NCBI GenBank assembly: GCA_934322085.1
Contig: CAKRGF010000015.1
Span: 1 to 59,763 of the forward strand
Direction of reading: 5' to 3'
Source of the DNA: an uncultured Eubacterium sp.
Lineage (GTDB): Bacteria > Bacillota > Clostridia > Lachnospirales > Lachnospiraceae
Length of the DNA stretch: 59,763 nt
A model generated the notes under the pieces. It did no database searches. It saw nothing but the letters and a program-made list of their open reading frames with translations, and was not told the origin of the DNA. Shown one piece after another: positions 1 through 8,657 of this stretch. A program made the position numbers and the translations under genes. Within the stretch, counting starts at the first letter, position 1. Every line of letters begins with the position of its first letter.

Positions 1-37
1 GAGGTTTTTTACTTGAAGCTAAAGCTGTTTGGGAACA

Positions 38-67
38 CACCTGCATAGCAGGTGGTTTATTTTTATT
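38..67 (+). terminator. Rho-independent terminator, plus strand
   Basis: CACCTGC and GCAGGTG form a perfect 7-bp stem around the loop ATA, followed by a T-rich run. It would end a plus-strand gene lying left of the window. Such a short hairpin can also sit at the end of a mobile element; no transposase is visible here to test that. Confidence 0.5.
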
Positions 68-83
68 GCCAATACAAGCAAAT

Positions 84-117
84 AATTTCCCACTGCACAT
101 TTATGCAGTAGGAAATT
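84..117 (-). terminator. Hairpin downstream of the GH43 gene
   Basis: AATTTCC and GGAAATT, extended by ACTGCA/TGCAGT with one mismatch, make a long stem just beyond the stop of the GH43 gene. The following tract on the minus strand is only moderately T-rich, so termination is likely but not certain. Confidence 0.45.
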
Positions 118-133
118 CCTTTGCCATACCTTC

Positions 134-2551
134 CTATTTTTCAAATCTCCACGAAGAAATATGATAATCCTTTCCCCGAAACACAAAATAAACATCATGC
201 TCTCCCGTTACGCTCTGCGCAAGATTAGCTCTTATTTCTTCATACACATCTCCACCACCAGTAGGCTTCACGTCCACTTCCGCTACTTTCTTACCATTCT
301 TTGCCACTTCAGGTCCATCCAGCCAAACCTCTATTTTTCCACTTTCCTTTTCCGAGGCAGCCTGAATACGAATACAATTTGCACCTTCCTCTGAAAAATC
401 GACACTTGAAACGCCAAGCCAGTCTCCGGTATGAATCGAATCTACCACCATTTTATTCTGAGATTCAGATTCCTTTGTTCGCAGTCCTCCATTCCATGCC
501 ATCGTCGATGCATCACATTCTATATACGGATTGAACTGCACAACCGCGGATAGTCCTCCATATGTTGCTTTCGCCTCAATTGTCAGTTTTCCATTTGAAT
601 CTTCCCCTACATTAAGTTTATCCATATGCAATGTCCGGTACCCCTGCTTTGTTCCATATGCCGTTTCTTCCAGCATAGTTGTATGATATATAATATACCA
701 CTGCCCTTTAAACTGGATTAATTTATGATGATTATTATAATAGTTTCCAAACACCGATCCCGGATTAGCAAATAACTGTTTTTGATATTCAAATCCACTC
801 ATTGGCTTATCACTTGTCATAAAAGCAATACAGCAGCTTCCCGTTGTTTCATCACCGCTTGGAACCTTCCAGTTTGTACAATAAGAATATACATACGTTC
901 CATTTATTTTATTAATTTCACTATCCTCAAACAAATAATACGGGTCTAATTCTTCCGGGTCTGATACCAGACTGCACATATCTTCACCCAGTTTCACTAC
1001 GCGCGCCGACTTTGGATGCTCACTATCCGTACCCGTTCCGCCGCCAAAATATAAATAGCCAGTTCCGTCATCATCAACAAGAACCGCAGGATCAAACAAC
1101 CACGGTACTTCACTTGAGGAACAATTTGGAGTATCACGAGAAATCAGCCTTTTTCCACTTGGATCTTCCCATGGTCCTAACGGGGATTTTGAACGCAATA
1201 CGCCAATTCCGTCTCCACCATTTGCAAAATAGAGATAAAACATAGTTCCATTTTTTTCTTCCCGTTTACAAATCGTTGGCGCCCAAGAATGTTTTGCCCA
1301 TGTAGCCACTTCATTTACCTTAATAGTTCCATGATCTGTCCAGTTTACCAAATCCGCAGATGATATACAGCGCAGTTCACATGTATTGTATGAATTAGAA
1401 ATTACATTACCTTTTGAATCCGTTTCCATTTTATCTGCTGTACCAAAAACATACAATCTTCCATCATATTCAACCGCCGTCGGGTCAGCCATAAAATCCT
1501 GTGTAATCAATGGGTTATTTCCAATCATACCTTTCTGTTCACTAAAACTTTTGGTCAATTGCAAATTATCCGTGTTTGCATCCTGTTCTTCAGATGGTGT
1601 GTAAGGGTCATAGCTTTTTTTCTCACCGGCAGAAACTGTATACTTGACATAAATCTTACTAATTTCCAAATCATCAATATTTACACCATAGGATGGTCCT
1701 TTAAAAAACAATTGTCCGGCTGCCGTCGTCGCCTCCAAATCATACAACAGCTCAATTTCACCACCAGTAAATCCAACCTCGTCATTAGTGTTAAATACAT
1801 TGGAGTTCGTCGTCTGGCTATCATCAACAAGCCAGCTTCTGAATCCTTTTGTGCCATGATAAGTTCCTTTAAGCATTACGCTAAGAACTTCTCCTTTATT
1901 TATATTTTCCTTCAATGGAAACTGAAAATTCTCAGCATCCTGTATATGAAGTGTTTTCGTCTCCGAATCATAAGAACCAGCCTCACTGGCATTATTCATC
2001 CGGCATGTTGAAAGGTCTATCTCTTCATATTGTTCCGGCACATCCGACGCCGGAGTCTGGCTCGGCTGTGCCGTATCACTCGGTTCTGTCTTGGATGTAT
2101 TATCCTGTGTCGCCGCAGGCGTCACTGTCGGTGTACTTTCTGTCTTCCTCGGATTTTTTGTGGTTTGCGGCACTTTCGTATTTGTAACATTTGTTTTTTT
2201 CGCTCCCTGCGCTCTAGCAACTTTCACTTTACATTTCAAGTGGTAATTCTTCTTTTTTGTCTTTACCTTAGCTACAACAACTGCCGTTCCTATTTTCTTT
2301 CCCGCAACAGTAACTTTGTTCTTTTTCTTTTTCGTTAATGTAATTATCTTTTTGGTTGTTTTCCACGTTGTCTTTAAAATCCCTTTACCCTTTATACGAA
2401 TCGTTTTTTTCTGTCCTTTCTTCAGCGAAAGCACTTTTGTCTGCATTTTCGGTGCCGCTTTAGCACTTACCTCGTTCTCCATTCCGAGCGTGGTAAGCAT
2501 CAATGCCGCTGCCATTCCACATGCAATTACTGATTTTGTTTTTCTTTGCAT
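134..2551 (-). CDS. Secreted GH43 glycosidase with Ig-like and CBM6-like modules
   Basis: An 805-residue secreted enzyme, probably acting on arabinose- or xylose-containing plant polymers. Order: signal peptide (about 1-30), lysine-rich Ig-like domain (36-112), Thr/Pro/Ser linker (118-172), a jelly-roll-like region (176-305), GH43 five-blade propeller (345-670), and a C-terminal CBM6-like module (675-805). The expected GH43 carboxylates are visible: D356 in ADPT as base, D487 in WLFDPAV as pKa modulator, and E542 in YLFED as acid. An AGGAGG site sits directly before the ATG. The AraC gene lies 107 nt upstream on the same strand and is a plausible regulator. The exact substrate cannot be read from the sequence; GH43 covers arabinofuranosidases, xylosidases and endo-arabinanases. 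Confidence 0.88.
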   Translation of the reverse strand: MQRKTKSVIACGMAAALMLTTLGMENEVSAKAAPKMQTKVLSLKKGQKKTIRIKGKGILKTTWKTTKKIITLTKKKKNKVTVAGKKIGTAVVVAKVKTKKKNYHLKCKVKVARAQGAKKTNVTNTKVPQTTKNPRKTESTPTVTPAATQDNTSKTEPSDTAQPSQTPASDVPEQYEEIDLSTCRMNNASEAGSYDSETKTLHIQDAENFQFPLKENINKGEVLSVMLKGTYHGTKGFRSWLVDDSQTTNSNVFNTNDEVGFTGGEIELLYDLEATTAAGQLFFKGPSYGVNIDDLEISKIYVKYTVSAGEKKSYDPYTPSEEQDANTDNLQLTKSFSEQKGMIGNNPLITQDFMADPTAVEYDGRLYVFGTADKMETDSKGNVISNSYNTCELRCISSADLVNWTDHGTIKVNEVATWAKHSWAPTICKREEKNGTMFYLYFANGGDGIGVLRSKSPLGPWEDPSGKRLISRDTPNCSSSEVPWLFDPAVLVDDDGTGYLYFGGGTGTDSEHPKSARVVKLGEDMCSLVSDPEELDPYYLFEDSEINKINGTYVYSYCTNWKVPSGDETTGSCCIAFMTSDKPMSGFEYQKQLFANPGSVFGNYYNNHHKLIQFKGQWYIIYHTTMLEETAYGTKQGYRTLHMDKLNVGEDSNGKLTIEAKATYGGLSAVVQFNPYIECDASTMAWNGGLRTKESESQNKMVVDSIHTGDWLGVSSVDFSEEGANCIRIQAASEKESGKIEVWLDGPEVAKNGKKVAEVDVKPTGGGDVYEEIRANLAQSVTGEHDVYFVFRGKDYHISSWRFEK

Positions 2552-2579
2552 AAAAAAACCTCCTTTTTGAAATTGTTTT

Positions 2580-2596
2580 TTATGATTTAATCATAA
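2580..2596. promoter_or_regulatory. 17-bp palindrome in the GH43 promoter region
   Basis: TTATGAT-TTA-ATCATAA lies about 30 nt before the GH43 start codon, inside a stretch that also holds a -10-like TATGAT on the minus strand. It could be an operator or simply an AT-rich promoter symmetry. Confidence 0.35.
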
Positions 2597-2658
2597 CATA
2601 TAAAAAAGAGAGGTTTCCATTCTACTTTTTTTGCTTCTATTGTAATTTTTGTGCATTC

Positions 2659-3513
2659 TTAATTTTTTCTTTTACGACGAAAATCTGAAGGCGAAATACT
2701 CATTTTCTTCTGAAAGACTTTAACAAAATAACTTTCACTGGAAAAGCCGCATTCTTTCGCAATTTCCTTTATCGTTTCATTACTGCTTGTCAAAAGCTCC
2801 ATTGCATAATTCAGACGAACTTTGAGAAGATATTTAACCGGTGTCATACCACACTCCTGTTTGAATACTCTCGTCAGATAATTCTGGGACACGTGCAACT
2901 CTTCCGCTACTTCCAAAATACCATCAATTCTTTCAAATCGTCCTTCAATTATTTTCATTGCCTCTAATACCATAGGTGAAAACTTGTATCGTTCTGTCAA
3001 TATCTCATGTGACAACTTGCACAAAAAATCATATGCTCCGGCAAACATCAAATACCGGCTGTCTAACAGAGACAATCTCCGTTTTATAATCAAATCTACC
3101 ATGCTCGTAATCGCCATGCTGTTCGGCGGCATGTAAAATACTATTCCTGCCTTTTCAAGTATTTGATTGCAATATTTCTTAGTCTGTTTCGTAACAATAA
3201 ACATAATCCAGCAGTACCGCCATTTTTCTTTTGTTCCAGGCTCCGGATACCGTTTTGTCTTCGACGGTTCAAAGATAAGAGCAGCGTGATTTTTCCCACA
3301 TACATGTTTAATTCCCTTTTCATCTTCTACAATCCCACTTCCTTGTATTGTATACAAAAATGTGTATGTATAAATAGGTCGTTCATTGTGCTTAGTAACT
3401 TTATCCGGATACCACTCTGTCTCTACCCCAAGCGCAGTAAGCCTGAGTGGTCCCTCCAAAGTTTCTTCCTCACTCAAATATTCAAAACCAAAATGAAAAT
3501 CATGATCAAACAT
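2659..3513 (-). CDS. AraC family transcriptional regulator
   Basis: A 284-residue DNA-binding regulator. The first ~170 residues form a cupin-like sensor half. The last ~100 hold the paired helix-turn-helix of the AraC family, seen in SQNYLTRVFKQECG and the hallmark GFSSESYFVKVFQK. An AGGAGG site lies 7 nt before the ATG. It is upstream of and co-oriented with the GH43 glycosidase gene, the usual arrangement for a sugar-responsive activator of a polysaccharide locus. That target is an inference. The ligand is unknown. Confidence 0.9.
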   Translation of the reverse strand: MFDHDFHFGFEYLSEEETLEGPLRLTALGVETEWYPDKVTKHNERPIYTYTFLYTIQGSGIVEDEKGIKHVCGKNHAALIFEPSKTKRYPEPGTKEKWRYCWIMFIVTKQTKKYCNQILEKAGIVFYMPPNSMAITSMVDLIIKRRLSLLDSRYLMFAGAYDFLCKLSHEILTERYKFSPMVLEAMKIIEGRFERIDGILEVAEELHVSQNYLTRVFKQECGMTPVKYLLKVRLNYAMELLTSSNETIKEIAKECGFSSESYFVKVFQKKMSISPSDFRRKRKN

Positions 3514-3583
3514 TTACATTCCTCCTCAAAACATCCGAAAAAAAAACAGCCGACACATCTATATATATGCCAACTGCAAAAAA

Positions 3584-3672
3584 CGGAGAAGGAGGGATTT
3601 GAACCCTCGCGCCGCTATTAACGACCTACTCCCTTTCCAGGGGAGCCCCTTCAGCCACTTGGGTACTTCTCC
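3584..3672 (-). tRNA. tRNA-Ser (anticodon GGA)
   Basis: An 89-nt cloverleaf with the long variable arm expected of serine tRNA. The anticodon stem CTCCC/GGGAG encloses CTGGAAA, giving GGA. The T arm reads GGGTTCAAATCCC and the acceptor stem is GGAGAAG/CTTCTCC with G as discriminator base. CCA is not encoded. It would decode UCC and UCU. Confidence 0.95.
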
Positions 3673-3715
3673 AGCTGAATAAGATAAAATATATAATATG
3701 GTAAAATACCATAAA

Positions 3716-3801
3716 CGGAGAAGGTGGGATTCGAACCCACGGCCCCTTTCGGAGTCACCGGTTTTCAAGACCGGCTCCTTAAACCACTCGGACACCTCTC
3801 C
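3716..3801 (-). tRNA. tRNA-Ser (anticodon TGA)
   Basis: An 86-nt cloverleaf. The anticodon stem CCGGT/ACCGG encloses CTTGAAA, giving TGA. The T arm is GGGTTCGAATCCC, a long variable arm is present, and the discriminator base is G. It would read UCA and, by wobble, other UCN codons. It is 43 nt from the other tRNA-Ser and probably in the same transcript. Confidence 0.95.
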
Positions 3802-3867
3802 AAAGACTGCTTGAACAGTATATCATCCCCATCCCCACCTTGTCAAGCATAAATTTCCGAAAGCCAC

Positions 3868-3943
3868 AAGCCATGCAAAAAAGCAAAAAACAAATTTTGT
3901 CGGGAGCTTGCTCACGTAAAAAAATTTGTTCTTTTGCTTTTTT
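3868..3943. repeat. AT-rich long inverted repeat downstream of tsaD
   Basis: Two 22-23 nt arms (3877-3898 and 3921-3943) match with one mismatch and one bulge around a loop holding GGGAGCTTGCTCAC. Just outside, AAGCCATGC at 3868-3876 is the reverse complement of GCATGGCTT, which ends each of the two neighbouring modules. On the minus strand the stem ends in a U-rich arm and could terminate tsaD. Confidence 0.6.
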
Positions 3944-3946
3944 ATA

Positions 3947-4059
3947 GGGCGACAGCCCGTGACCGAGCAGGATTTGCCTGCGAGGCCGCATGGCTTGGGG
4001 CTATATTTAGGGCGACAGCCCGTGACCGAGTGAGCTTTGCTCACGAGGTCGCATGGCTT
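3947..4059 (-). repeat. Two tandem 50-nt structured modules with compensatory changes
   Basis: Copies at 3947-3996 and 4010-4059 share GGGCGACAGCCC and a stem of the form GACC-GA-stem-TTT-stem-GA-GGTC. The inner stem is GCAGG/CCTGC in one copy and GTGAGC/GCTCAC in the other, so both sides changed together. The second copy overlaps the tsaD stop codon. The symmetric GA/GA step would give tandem sheared G-A pairs in RNA. Confidence 0.7.
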
Positions 4060-5092
4060 ACTCCCCCAGTTTCAGTCCCGGCACTGCATTCAAATCAAGC
4101 CCATGGCGAACTCCCTTTACAAAATCATAATACCCGGCAGCACCAATCATCGCCGCATTATCCGTACACAAAATCGGCGTCGGCATATAAAAAGAATACC
4201 CGCGTTTTTTACAAGCTTCCTTCATACCTTCCCGCAGCCCAGAATTGCAGGCAACACCACCCGCGATTGCCACTTTCTTAATCCCATAGTCTTTTGCCGC
4301 AAGCATGGTATGATTCACAAGCACATCCACAACCGCCTGCTGGAACGAAGCTGCAATATCTGCCTCCGAGTAAGAAAGACCTTTCATTTTACAGCCATTA
4401 ATATAATTTAACACCGCAGATTTTACACCACTAAAGCTAAAGTCATACGGTGAACCATCAATCGAAGCCCGTGGGAATTCAATCGCCTGTGGATTTCCTT
4501 CTTTTGATAACCGGTCAATTTTAGGACCGCCCGGATATCCAAGTCCAATTGCCCGCGCCACTTTATCAAATGCTTCACCCGCGGCATCATCTCTTGTTCT
4601 TCCTAAAATCTCATACTCTCCATAATCGCGCACAATCACCAAATGACTGTGTCCGCCGGAAGCCACCAAACATAAAAAAGGCGGCTCCAATTCCGGATTT
4701 GCTATGTAATTTGCCGATATGTGTCCTTCAATATGATGCACGCCGACGAGAGGCTTATCCGCTGCATAACTAATTGCTTTTGCAGCTCCAACGCCCACCA
4801 ATAAAGCTCCAACCAAACCGGGACCATAAGTGACGCAGACTGCGTCCATGTCATCCAATGTCTTTCCGGCTTCTGTAAGAGCTTCATCAATAACCTGATT
4901 AATTTTTTCGATATGCTTGCGCGAAGCAATTTCCGGCACAACGCCACCGTACAGTTTGTGAATATCAATCTGCGATGCAATAATATTAGAAAGAACTTTC
5001 CTTCCATTTACAACAACTGCCGCTGCTGTTTCATCACAGGAACTTTCAATCGCAAGCACTGTAATATCTTTTTGTTCCAAAACAATCCTCAT
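4058..5092 (-). CDS. tsaD: tRNA N6-threonylcarbamoyltransferase TsaD
   Basis: A 344-residue ASKHA-fold enzyme that transfers the threonylcarbamoyl group to A37 of ANN-decoding tRNAs, working with TsaB and TsaE. The N-terminal LAIESSCDETAAAVV and the metal-binding HHIEGH motif identify the family, and the C-terminal half keeps VAIAGGVACN. The start is placed at 5092 because the longer reading would overlap the previous gene by about 60 nt and the length then matches the family. The ribosome site (GTGGCAG) is weak, so translation may be coupled to the gene ahead. The stop codon lies inside the repeat module described next to it. Confidence 0.95.
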   Translation of the reverse strand: MRIVLEQKDITVLAIESSCDETAAAVVVNGRKVLSNIIASQIDIHKLYGGVVPEIASRKHIEKINQVIDEALTEAGKTLDDMDAVCVTYGPGLVGALLVGVGAAKAISYAADKPLVGVHHIEGHISANYIANPELEPPFLCLVASGGHSHLVIVRDYGEYEILGRTRDDAAGEAFDKVARAIGLGYPGGPKIDRLSKEGNPQAIEFPRASIDGSPYDFSFSGVKSAVLNYINGCKMKGLSYSEADIAASFQQAVVDVLVNHTMLAAKDYGIKKVAIAGGVACNSGLREGMKEACKKRGYSFYMPTPILCTDNAAMIGAAGYYDFVKGVRHGLDLNAVPGLKLGE

Positions 5093-5105
5093 TTCTGCCA
5101 CAGGG

Positions 5106-5708
5106 CTACTGATTTTGTTTTTTCGATTCCAGCGGATTAAACTCACGGATTCTCCATTTGTCATCTTCTTTTACAAGAATTGCATACCACTTTACCGTGT
5201 TATAATTATCATCCGTGCGAACGAAATAAGAGAACTTTAAGTAAACCATTTCCGTCCCGTCAATCGTCTTATACTGAAACTTATTTTCATCTTCTATACT
5301 GTAATTAATAATCTTACGTCTTTTCGGAGGATATTTTTTCTTCTCTGCTGAAATATCGCTTTCCATCTTTTCCTGTGAATTTTTTTTCTGAAGACTTGCA
5401 CAGTAAAGCACACGAAGCTTTTCAACAAGAGTCGAAAAATCATCGTCAGATAACTTTTTATTATAAATGCACTGGTTAATTCTTCCAAACAGTTTGATAA
5501 CCTCTTTTGGGGTCTCTGGGTATCCTACATCCAAATCTTTTGCAACCAGTTTCTCTGTCTCTGTGGTCGGTGTATGCACAGTATCCTGCAGCTGCTGTTT
5601 CTTCATATACTGGTAATATACTGCCAGCACGCCAAGAACAACAAGCACAGCAAGAATCAAAAATGTAATTAAACCACGTTTTTTCTTCTTTTCTTCTTTT
5701 TGGTTCAT
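5106..5708 (-). CDS. Single-span membrane protein, DUF6715-like
   Basis: A 200-residue protein with a basic N-terminus, one hydrophobic span (about residues 13-35) and an extracellular part of about 160 residues. The C-terminal half, with WYAILVKEDDKWRIREF, resembles the small NTF2-like or DUF6715 proteins seen in Lachnospiraceae; that assignment is from memory of the family and is tentative. The ATG at 5708 is preferred over an earlier GTG because GGAGG lies at the right distance. It sits between rnz and tsaD with short gaps and is probably co-transcribed. No catalytic motif is visible. Confidence 0.7.
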   Translation of the reverse strand: MNQKEEKKKKRGLITFLILAVLVVLGVLAVYYQYMKKQQLQDTVHTPTTETEKLVAKDLDVGYPETPKEVIKLFGRINQCIYNKKLSDDDFSTLVEKLRVLYCASLQKKNSQEKMESDISAEKKKYPPKRRKIINYSIEDENKFQYKTIDGTEMVYLKFSYFVRTDDNYNTVKWYAILVKEDDKWRIREFNPLESKKQNQ

Positions 5709-5732
5709 GCACACCCTCCTCTCAAATCACTA

Positions 5733-6653
5733 TCACTCATTCTCTTCCTTTTCAAATGCCAAATAAACCGACTTTCTATCCTTTCCAGGTTTTGCTGCCG
5801 GAAAAATCTTACGAACCGGTTCCATGAAATCATCTGGACGAATCAACGATGGACTATAATGCGTGAGCCACAATTCTGAAACTTCCGCTTCTTTTGCCAA
5901 CTCTGCCGCCTCCGTAAACATCATATGTCGGTTTTCTTTTGCCTTTGATGCCATCTCAGGCTCACCATACATCCCCTCACAAATAAACAAATCTGCCTTT
6001 TTCGCATGTTCAGCAATCGCTGGAATCGGTCTTGTATCTGTACAATAAGTAACCTTCAATCCCTTCCTTGCCGGACCAAGTACCATATCTGGTGTATAGG
6101 TTTTTCCTTCCCATTCTACTGTTTTCCCTTTTTGTAAGGAACTCCAGACTTTCATTGGCACTTCATTTGCTTTCGCTTTTTCCGAATCAAATCGTCCTGC
6201 ACGCTGTATAATCTGGCTGTAACCATAACAAGGAACCGTATGTTTAACACGAAACGCTTCCAAAATGTAACCACATATTTCAAACCGATGGAATGATTCC
6301 GTCAACTCGATGTACTCAATTTCAAATGGTAGTCCCGGTGCCACAACAAGCAGCGATTCCACCACTTTTTTCATTCCTTTGGGTCCGATTATCGTCAAAC
6401 GCTCGGTTCGCTCCGCATTTCCCATCGAAAGCAAGAGTCCCGGAAGACCGCTCACATGATCACCGTGAACGTGCGTAAGACAAATCGTGTCAATGGCATG
6501 CATACTAAACCCTTTTTCCCGAATACTCACTTGGGTTCCCTCACCGCAATCAATCAAAAGACTGCTGCCATTAAACCTTGTCATAAGCGCCGTCAGCGCT
6601 CTTCTTGGCAGCGGCATCATGCCACTGGTACCTAACAGGCATACATCCAGCAT
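5733..6653 (-). CDS. rnz: Ribonuclease Z
   Basis: A 306-residue metallo-beta-lactamase-fold endonuclease that cuts the 3' trailer from tRNA precursors lacking an encoded CCA. The zinc-binding motif LTHVHGDHVSGL is present, together with the N-terminal LLGTSGMMPLP typical of RNase Z and the later metal ligands in CTDTRP and the C-terminal LTHYSP. The start at 6653 is fixed by GGAGG 8 nt upstream. Neither tRNA-Ser gene in this window encodes CCA, which fits a need for this enzyme. It lies in the same minus-strand cluster as the t6A genes. Confidence 0.93.
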   Translation of the reverse strand: MLDVCLLGTSGMMPLPRRALTALMTRFNGSSLLIDCGEGTQVSIREKGFSMHAIDTICLTHVHGDHVSGLPGLLLSMGNAERTERLTIIGPKGMKKVVESLLVVAPGLPFEIEYIELTESFHRFEICGYILEAFRVKHTVPCYGYSQIIQRAGRFDSEKAKANEVPMKVWSSLQKGKTVEWEGKTYTPDMVLGPARKGLKVTYCTDTRPIPAIAEHAKKADLFICEGMYGEPEMASKAKENRHMMFTEAAELAKEAEVSELWLTHYSPSLIRPDDFMEPVRKIFPAAKPGKDRKSVYLAFEKEENE

Positions 6654-6710
6654 GGTAAAATCCTCCATTTCTCCCATTCTTCCCTATTTTATCACACTTG
6701 CCCTATATTT

Positions 6711-6926
6711 TCAAATCAAATCTTCATGGAGCACTTCAATCTTCTCCGTTTTTTTGACAGGTATTACAAATTGATCAATCATTTTCTCATAACATGACTC
6801 ACAAATAGCAAATTCGTGAACCTCCAAGTCCCGTTTTGAAAAATATCCCCACTCTTTTCTCACCCAAAGCGCCTCTTTTTCAATCTGTCGGCCACATGCA
6901 TTACACTGGCAAATCCTCTTCAGCAA
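6711..6926 (-). CDS. Small protein with two CxxC pairs
   Basis: About 71 residues with CNAC near the N-terminus and CESC in the C-terminal half, spaced like a small zinc ribbon or treble-clef binder. A TTG at 6926 has GGGGG 8 nt upstream and is preferred. An ATG at 6959 in the same frame lacks a ribosome site. It sits between tsaB and rnz, the slot where many Firmicutes carry rimI. Function unknown; the position suggests a link to RNA processing, which is only an inference. Confidence 0.6.
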   Translation of the reverse strand: MLKRICQCNACGRQIEKEALWVRKEWGYFSKRDLEVHEFAICESCYEKMIDQFVIPVKKTEKIEVLHEDLI

Positions 6927-6976
6927 AGCAATTGCCCCCTTTCCACATGATAGCAACATTATAACAGAGAGCCCTC

Positions 6977-7696
6977 TCAGCTTCCAGTTGTAATATTTTC
7001 CTTTTCCATACGTTCTCTCTCTGCCTGCGATAAACGAAGATAGGTTGGAGCAAACTCCGCTGCCTTCATCTGTCTGCCCTGTTCATAATATTTCTTTCCA
7101 AGCGCCGTGACAGAAGAAGCTCTCTGATACCGCACACTATCTGCACAAAAACGATGCAAAAGCCCCTCACACTGTTTAATTTTCTCCTGAAATACCGGAA
7201 CGCCATCCCCCAAAAAGATAACTTCTCTTCCCGTTTCTTTTGCTTTCTGCAAAACCACTTCAATTGGTGCCGCATCTGGCTTTTCAATTTCTACTGGCAT
7301 TTCTTTCGCTACATCATAAATGCCATAATACGCCTGCTGCCTTCTTGCATCCATAATTGGGCAGACCAAAGCTTCTGCACCAGCAAGATTGTAAGCAAGC
7401 CCCTCCAATGTCGGCACAGCAATAAGCGGAATCGAAAGTGCTCCTCCCAGTCCTTTTGCAGTCGCTGCTCCGATACGAAGTCCGGTAAAAGAGCCGGGTC
7501 CGCTTGCAATCGCAATCGCATCCAATTCTTTTACAGAAACACCCGCCATCTCTAACATATCATGAATCATCGGAAGCAATGTCTGGGAATGTGTTTTCTT
7601 ATTATGAATGGTATACTCTCCTACCAATTTATCATCCGACTGTAATGCTACACTTGCCACCAGTCCGGAACTGTCTATTCCTAATATATTCATCAT
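6977..7696 (-). CDS. tsaB: t6A biosynthesis protein TsaB
   Basis: A 239-residue ASKHA-fold protein, partner of TsaD in making threonylcarbamoyl-adenosine at tRNA position 37. The N-terminus ILGIDSSGLVASVAL and the later SGPGSFTGLRIG are diagnostic. The start is ATG 7696 or the next codon, ATG 7693; the site GAGGTG overlaps the end of tsaE, so the two are translationally coupled. It has lost the metal-binding histidines found in TsaD, as is normal for TsaB. Confidence 0.94.
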   Translation of the reverse strand: MMNILGIDSSGLVASVALQSDDKLVGEYTIHNKKTHSQTLLPMIHDMLEMAGVSVKELDAIAIASGPGSFTGLRIGAATAKGLGGALSIPLIAVPTLEGLAYNLAGAEALVCPIMDARRQQAYYGIYDVAKEMPVEIEKPDAAPIEVVLQKAKETGREVIFLGDGVPVFQEKIKQCEGLLHRFCADSVRYQRASSVTALGKKYYEQGRQMKAAEFAPTYLRLSQAERERMEKENITTGS

Positions 7697-7698
7697 TT

Positions 7699-8127
7699 TC
7701 ACCTCATCTCGTCTAACGTTATCTGCCGAAAATCAAAACCTTTTTCCAAATCTTTTGCAATCGTCACCTGATGGCAGTCATCCGGCAGAATGTCACTTAT
7801 CTGCGACGCCCACTCAATCAGGCACACACCATCCCCGTAAAAATATCCTTCACAGTCTAATTCATACATTTCTTCCACATCAACAATCCGATACACATCA
7901 AAATGATATAACGGAAGCCGTCCTTCATGGTACTCCTGAACAATGGTAAAGGTTGGGCTTGTAACCGGCTCCGTGATTCCCAGCCCATGAGCAAATCCTT
8001 TGGCAAATACAGTCTTGCCAACACCTAAATCTCCCTCCAGCAAATAAATATCACCGGGAGATGCCTGTCTCGCAATTTCTTCCGCCACCGCAAAAGTTTC
8101 TTTCTCACTGTTGCTCTGCCAAATCAT
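7699..8127 (-). CDS. tsaE: t6A biosynthesis ATPase TsaE
   Basis: A 142-residue P-loop ATPase that drives turnover of the TsaB-TsaD complex. Walker A is seen in EGDLGVGKTVFAKG, and the conserved SPTFTIVQEY and FDVYRI segments follow. Length is typical. Its ATG overlaps the stop of the upstream gene (8124) and its own stop overlaps the tsaB start, so the three genes form one tight operon. Confidence 0.94.
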   Translation of the reverse strand: MIWQSNSEKETFAVAEEIARQASPGDIYLLEGDLGVGKTVFAKGFAHGLGITEPVTSPTFTIVQEYHEGRLPLYHFDVYRIVDVEEMYELDCEGYFYGDGVCLIEWASQISDILPDDCHQVTIAKDLEKGFDFRQITLDEMR

Positions 8128-8600
8128 TTCTTCGTCTTCTCCTTTACAAATGCCGCCAGTTCATCAAATTTTTCCTCACAGGAACTTCTAGTAATAATTG
8201 TCGCATATATTGCTGACGTAAATAAATACATTTCATTTTTCCGATACACTACCTTGCGCAAATCACTCCACTTGCAGGAGGACGAAGCCTCGCCCTGTGT
8301 CACAGAAATACCTTCCTCATCAATATGGCAAAACAACGGAATCTGCATCTCTTCCTGTGCCATCTGACGTCTCCCTTTTTTCGCAAGAGTAAGCGGCTGA
8401 ACAATCAAAAACAAAACCGCTATTACAAGCCAGACCACACGCTGATTTGCATTCCACATATTCCATTTTATAAACACTGCTGCCAAAGAAGCAATTCCTA
8501 GAAGTATACCAAATAACCCGGTTGCTTTCGTATAATTATAATGAAGAAGAAAACGACTCATCGTTTTCCCATCCAGTTTTAATTCAAAATCCATCGACAT
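8124..8600 (-). CDS. YcxB-like membrane protein
   Basis: A 158-residue protein with two adjacent membrane spans (about residues 27-47 and 53-72) followed by a cytosolic PH-like domain with a conserved tryptophan (CKWSDLRKVVY), the pattern of the YcxB-like family. A GGAG site lies 8 nt before the ATG. It is the first gene of the t6A/RNase Z cluster and overlaps tsaE by four bases. Its role is not known; proteins of this family are common in Clostridia with no assigned function. Confidence 0.72.
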   Translation of the reverse strand: MSMDFELKLDGKTMSRFLLHYNYTKATGLFGILLGIASLAAVFIKWNMWNANQRVVWLVIAVLFLIVQPLTLAKKGRRQMAQEEMQIPLFCHIDEEGISVTQGEASSSCKWSDLRKVVYRKNEMYLFTSAIYATIITRSSCEEKFDELAAFVKEKTKK

Positions 8601-8657
8601 CTTTCGTTCTCCTTTCCGAATGGCATCGTAATTTCAGTATAACAAATGCCCTCTTCA

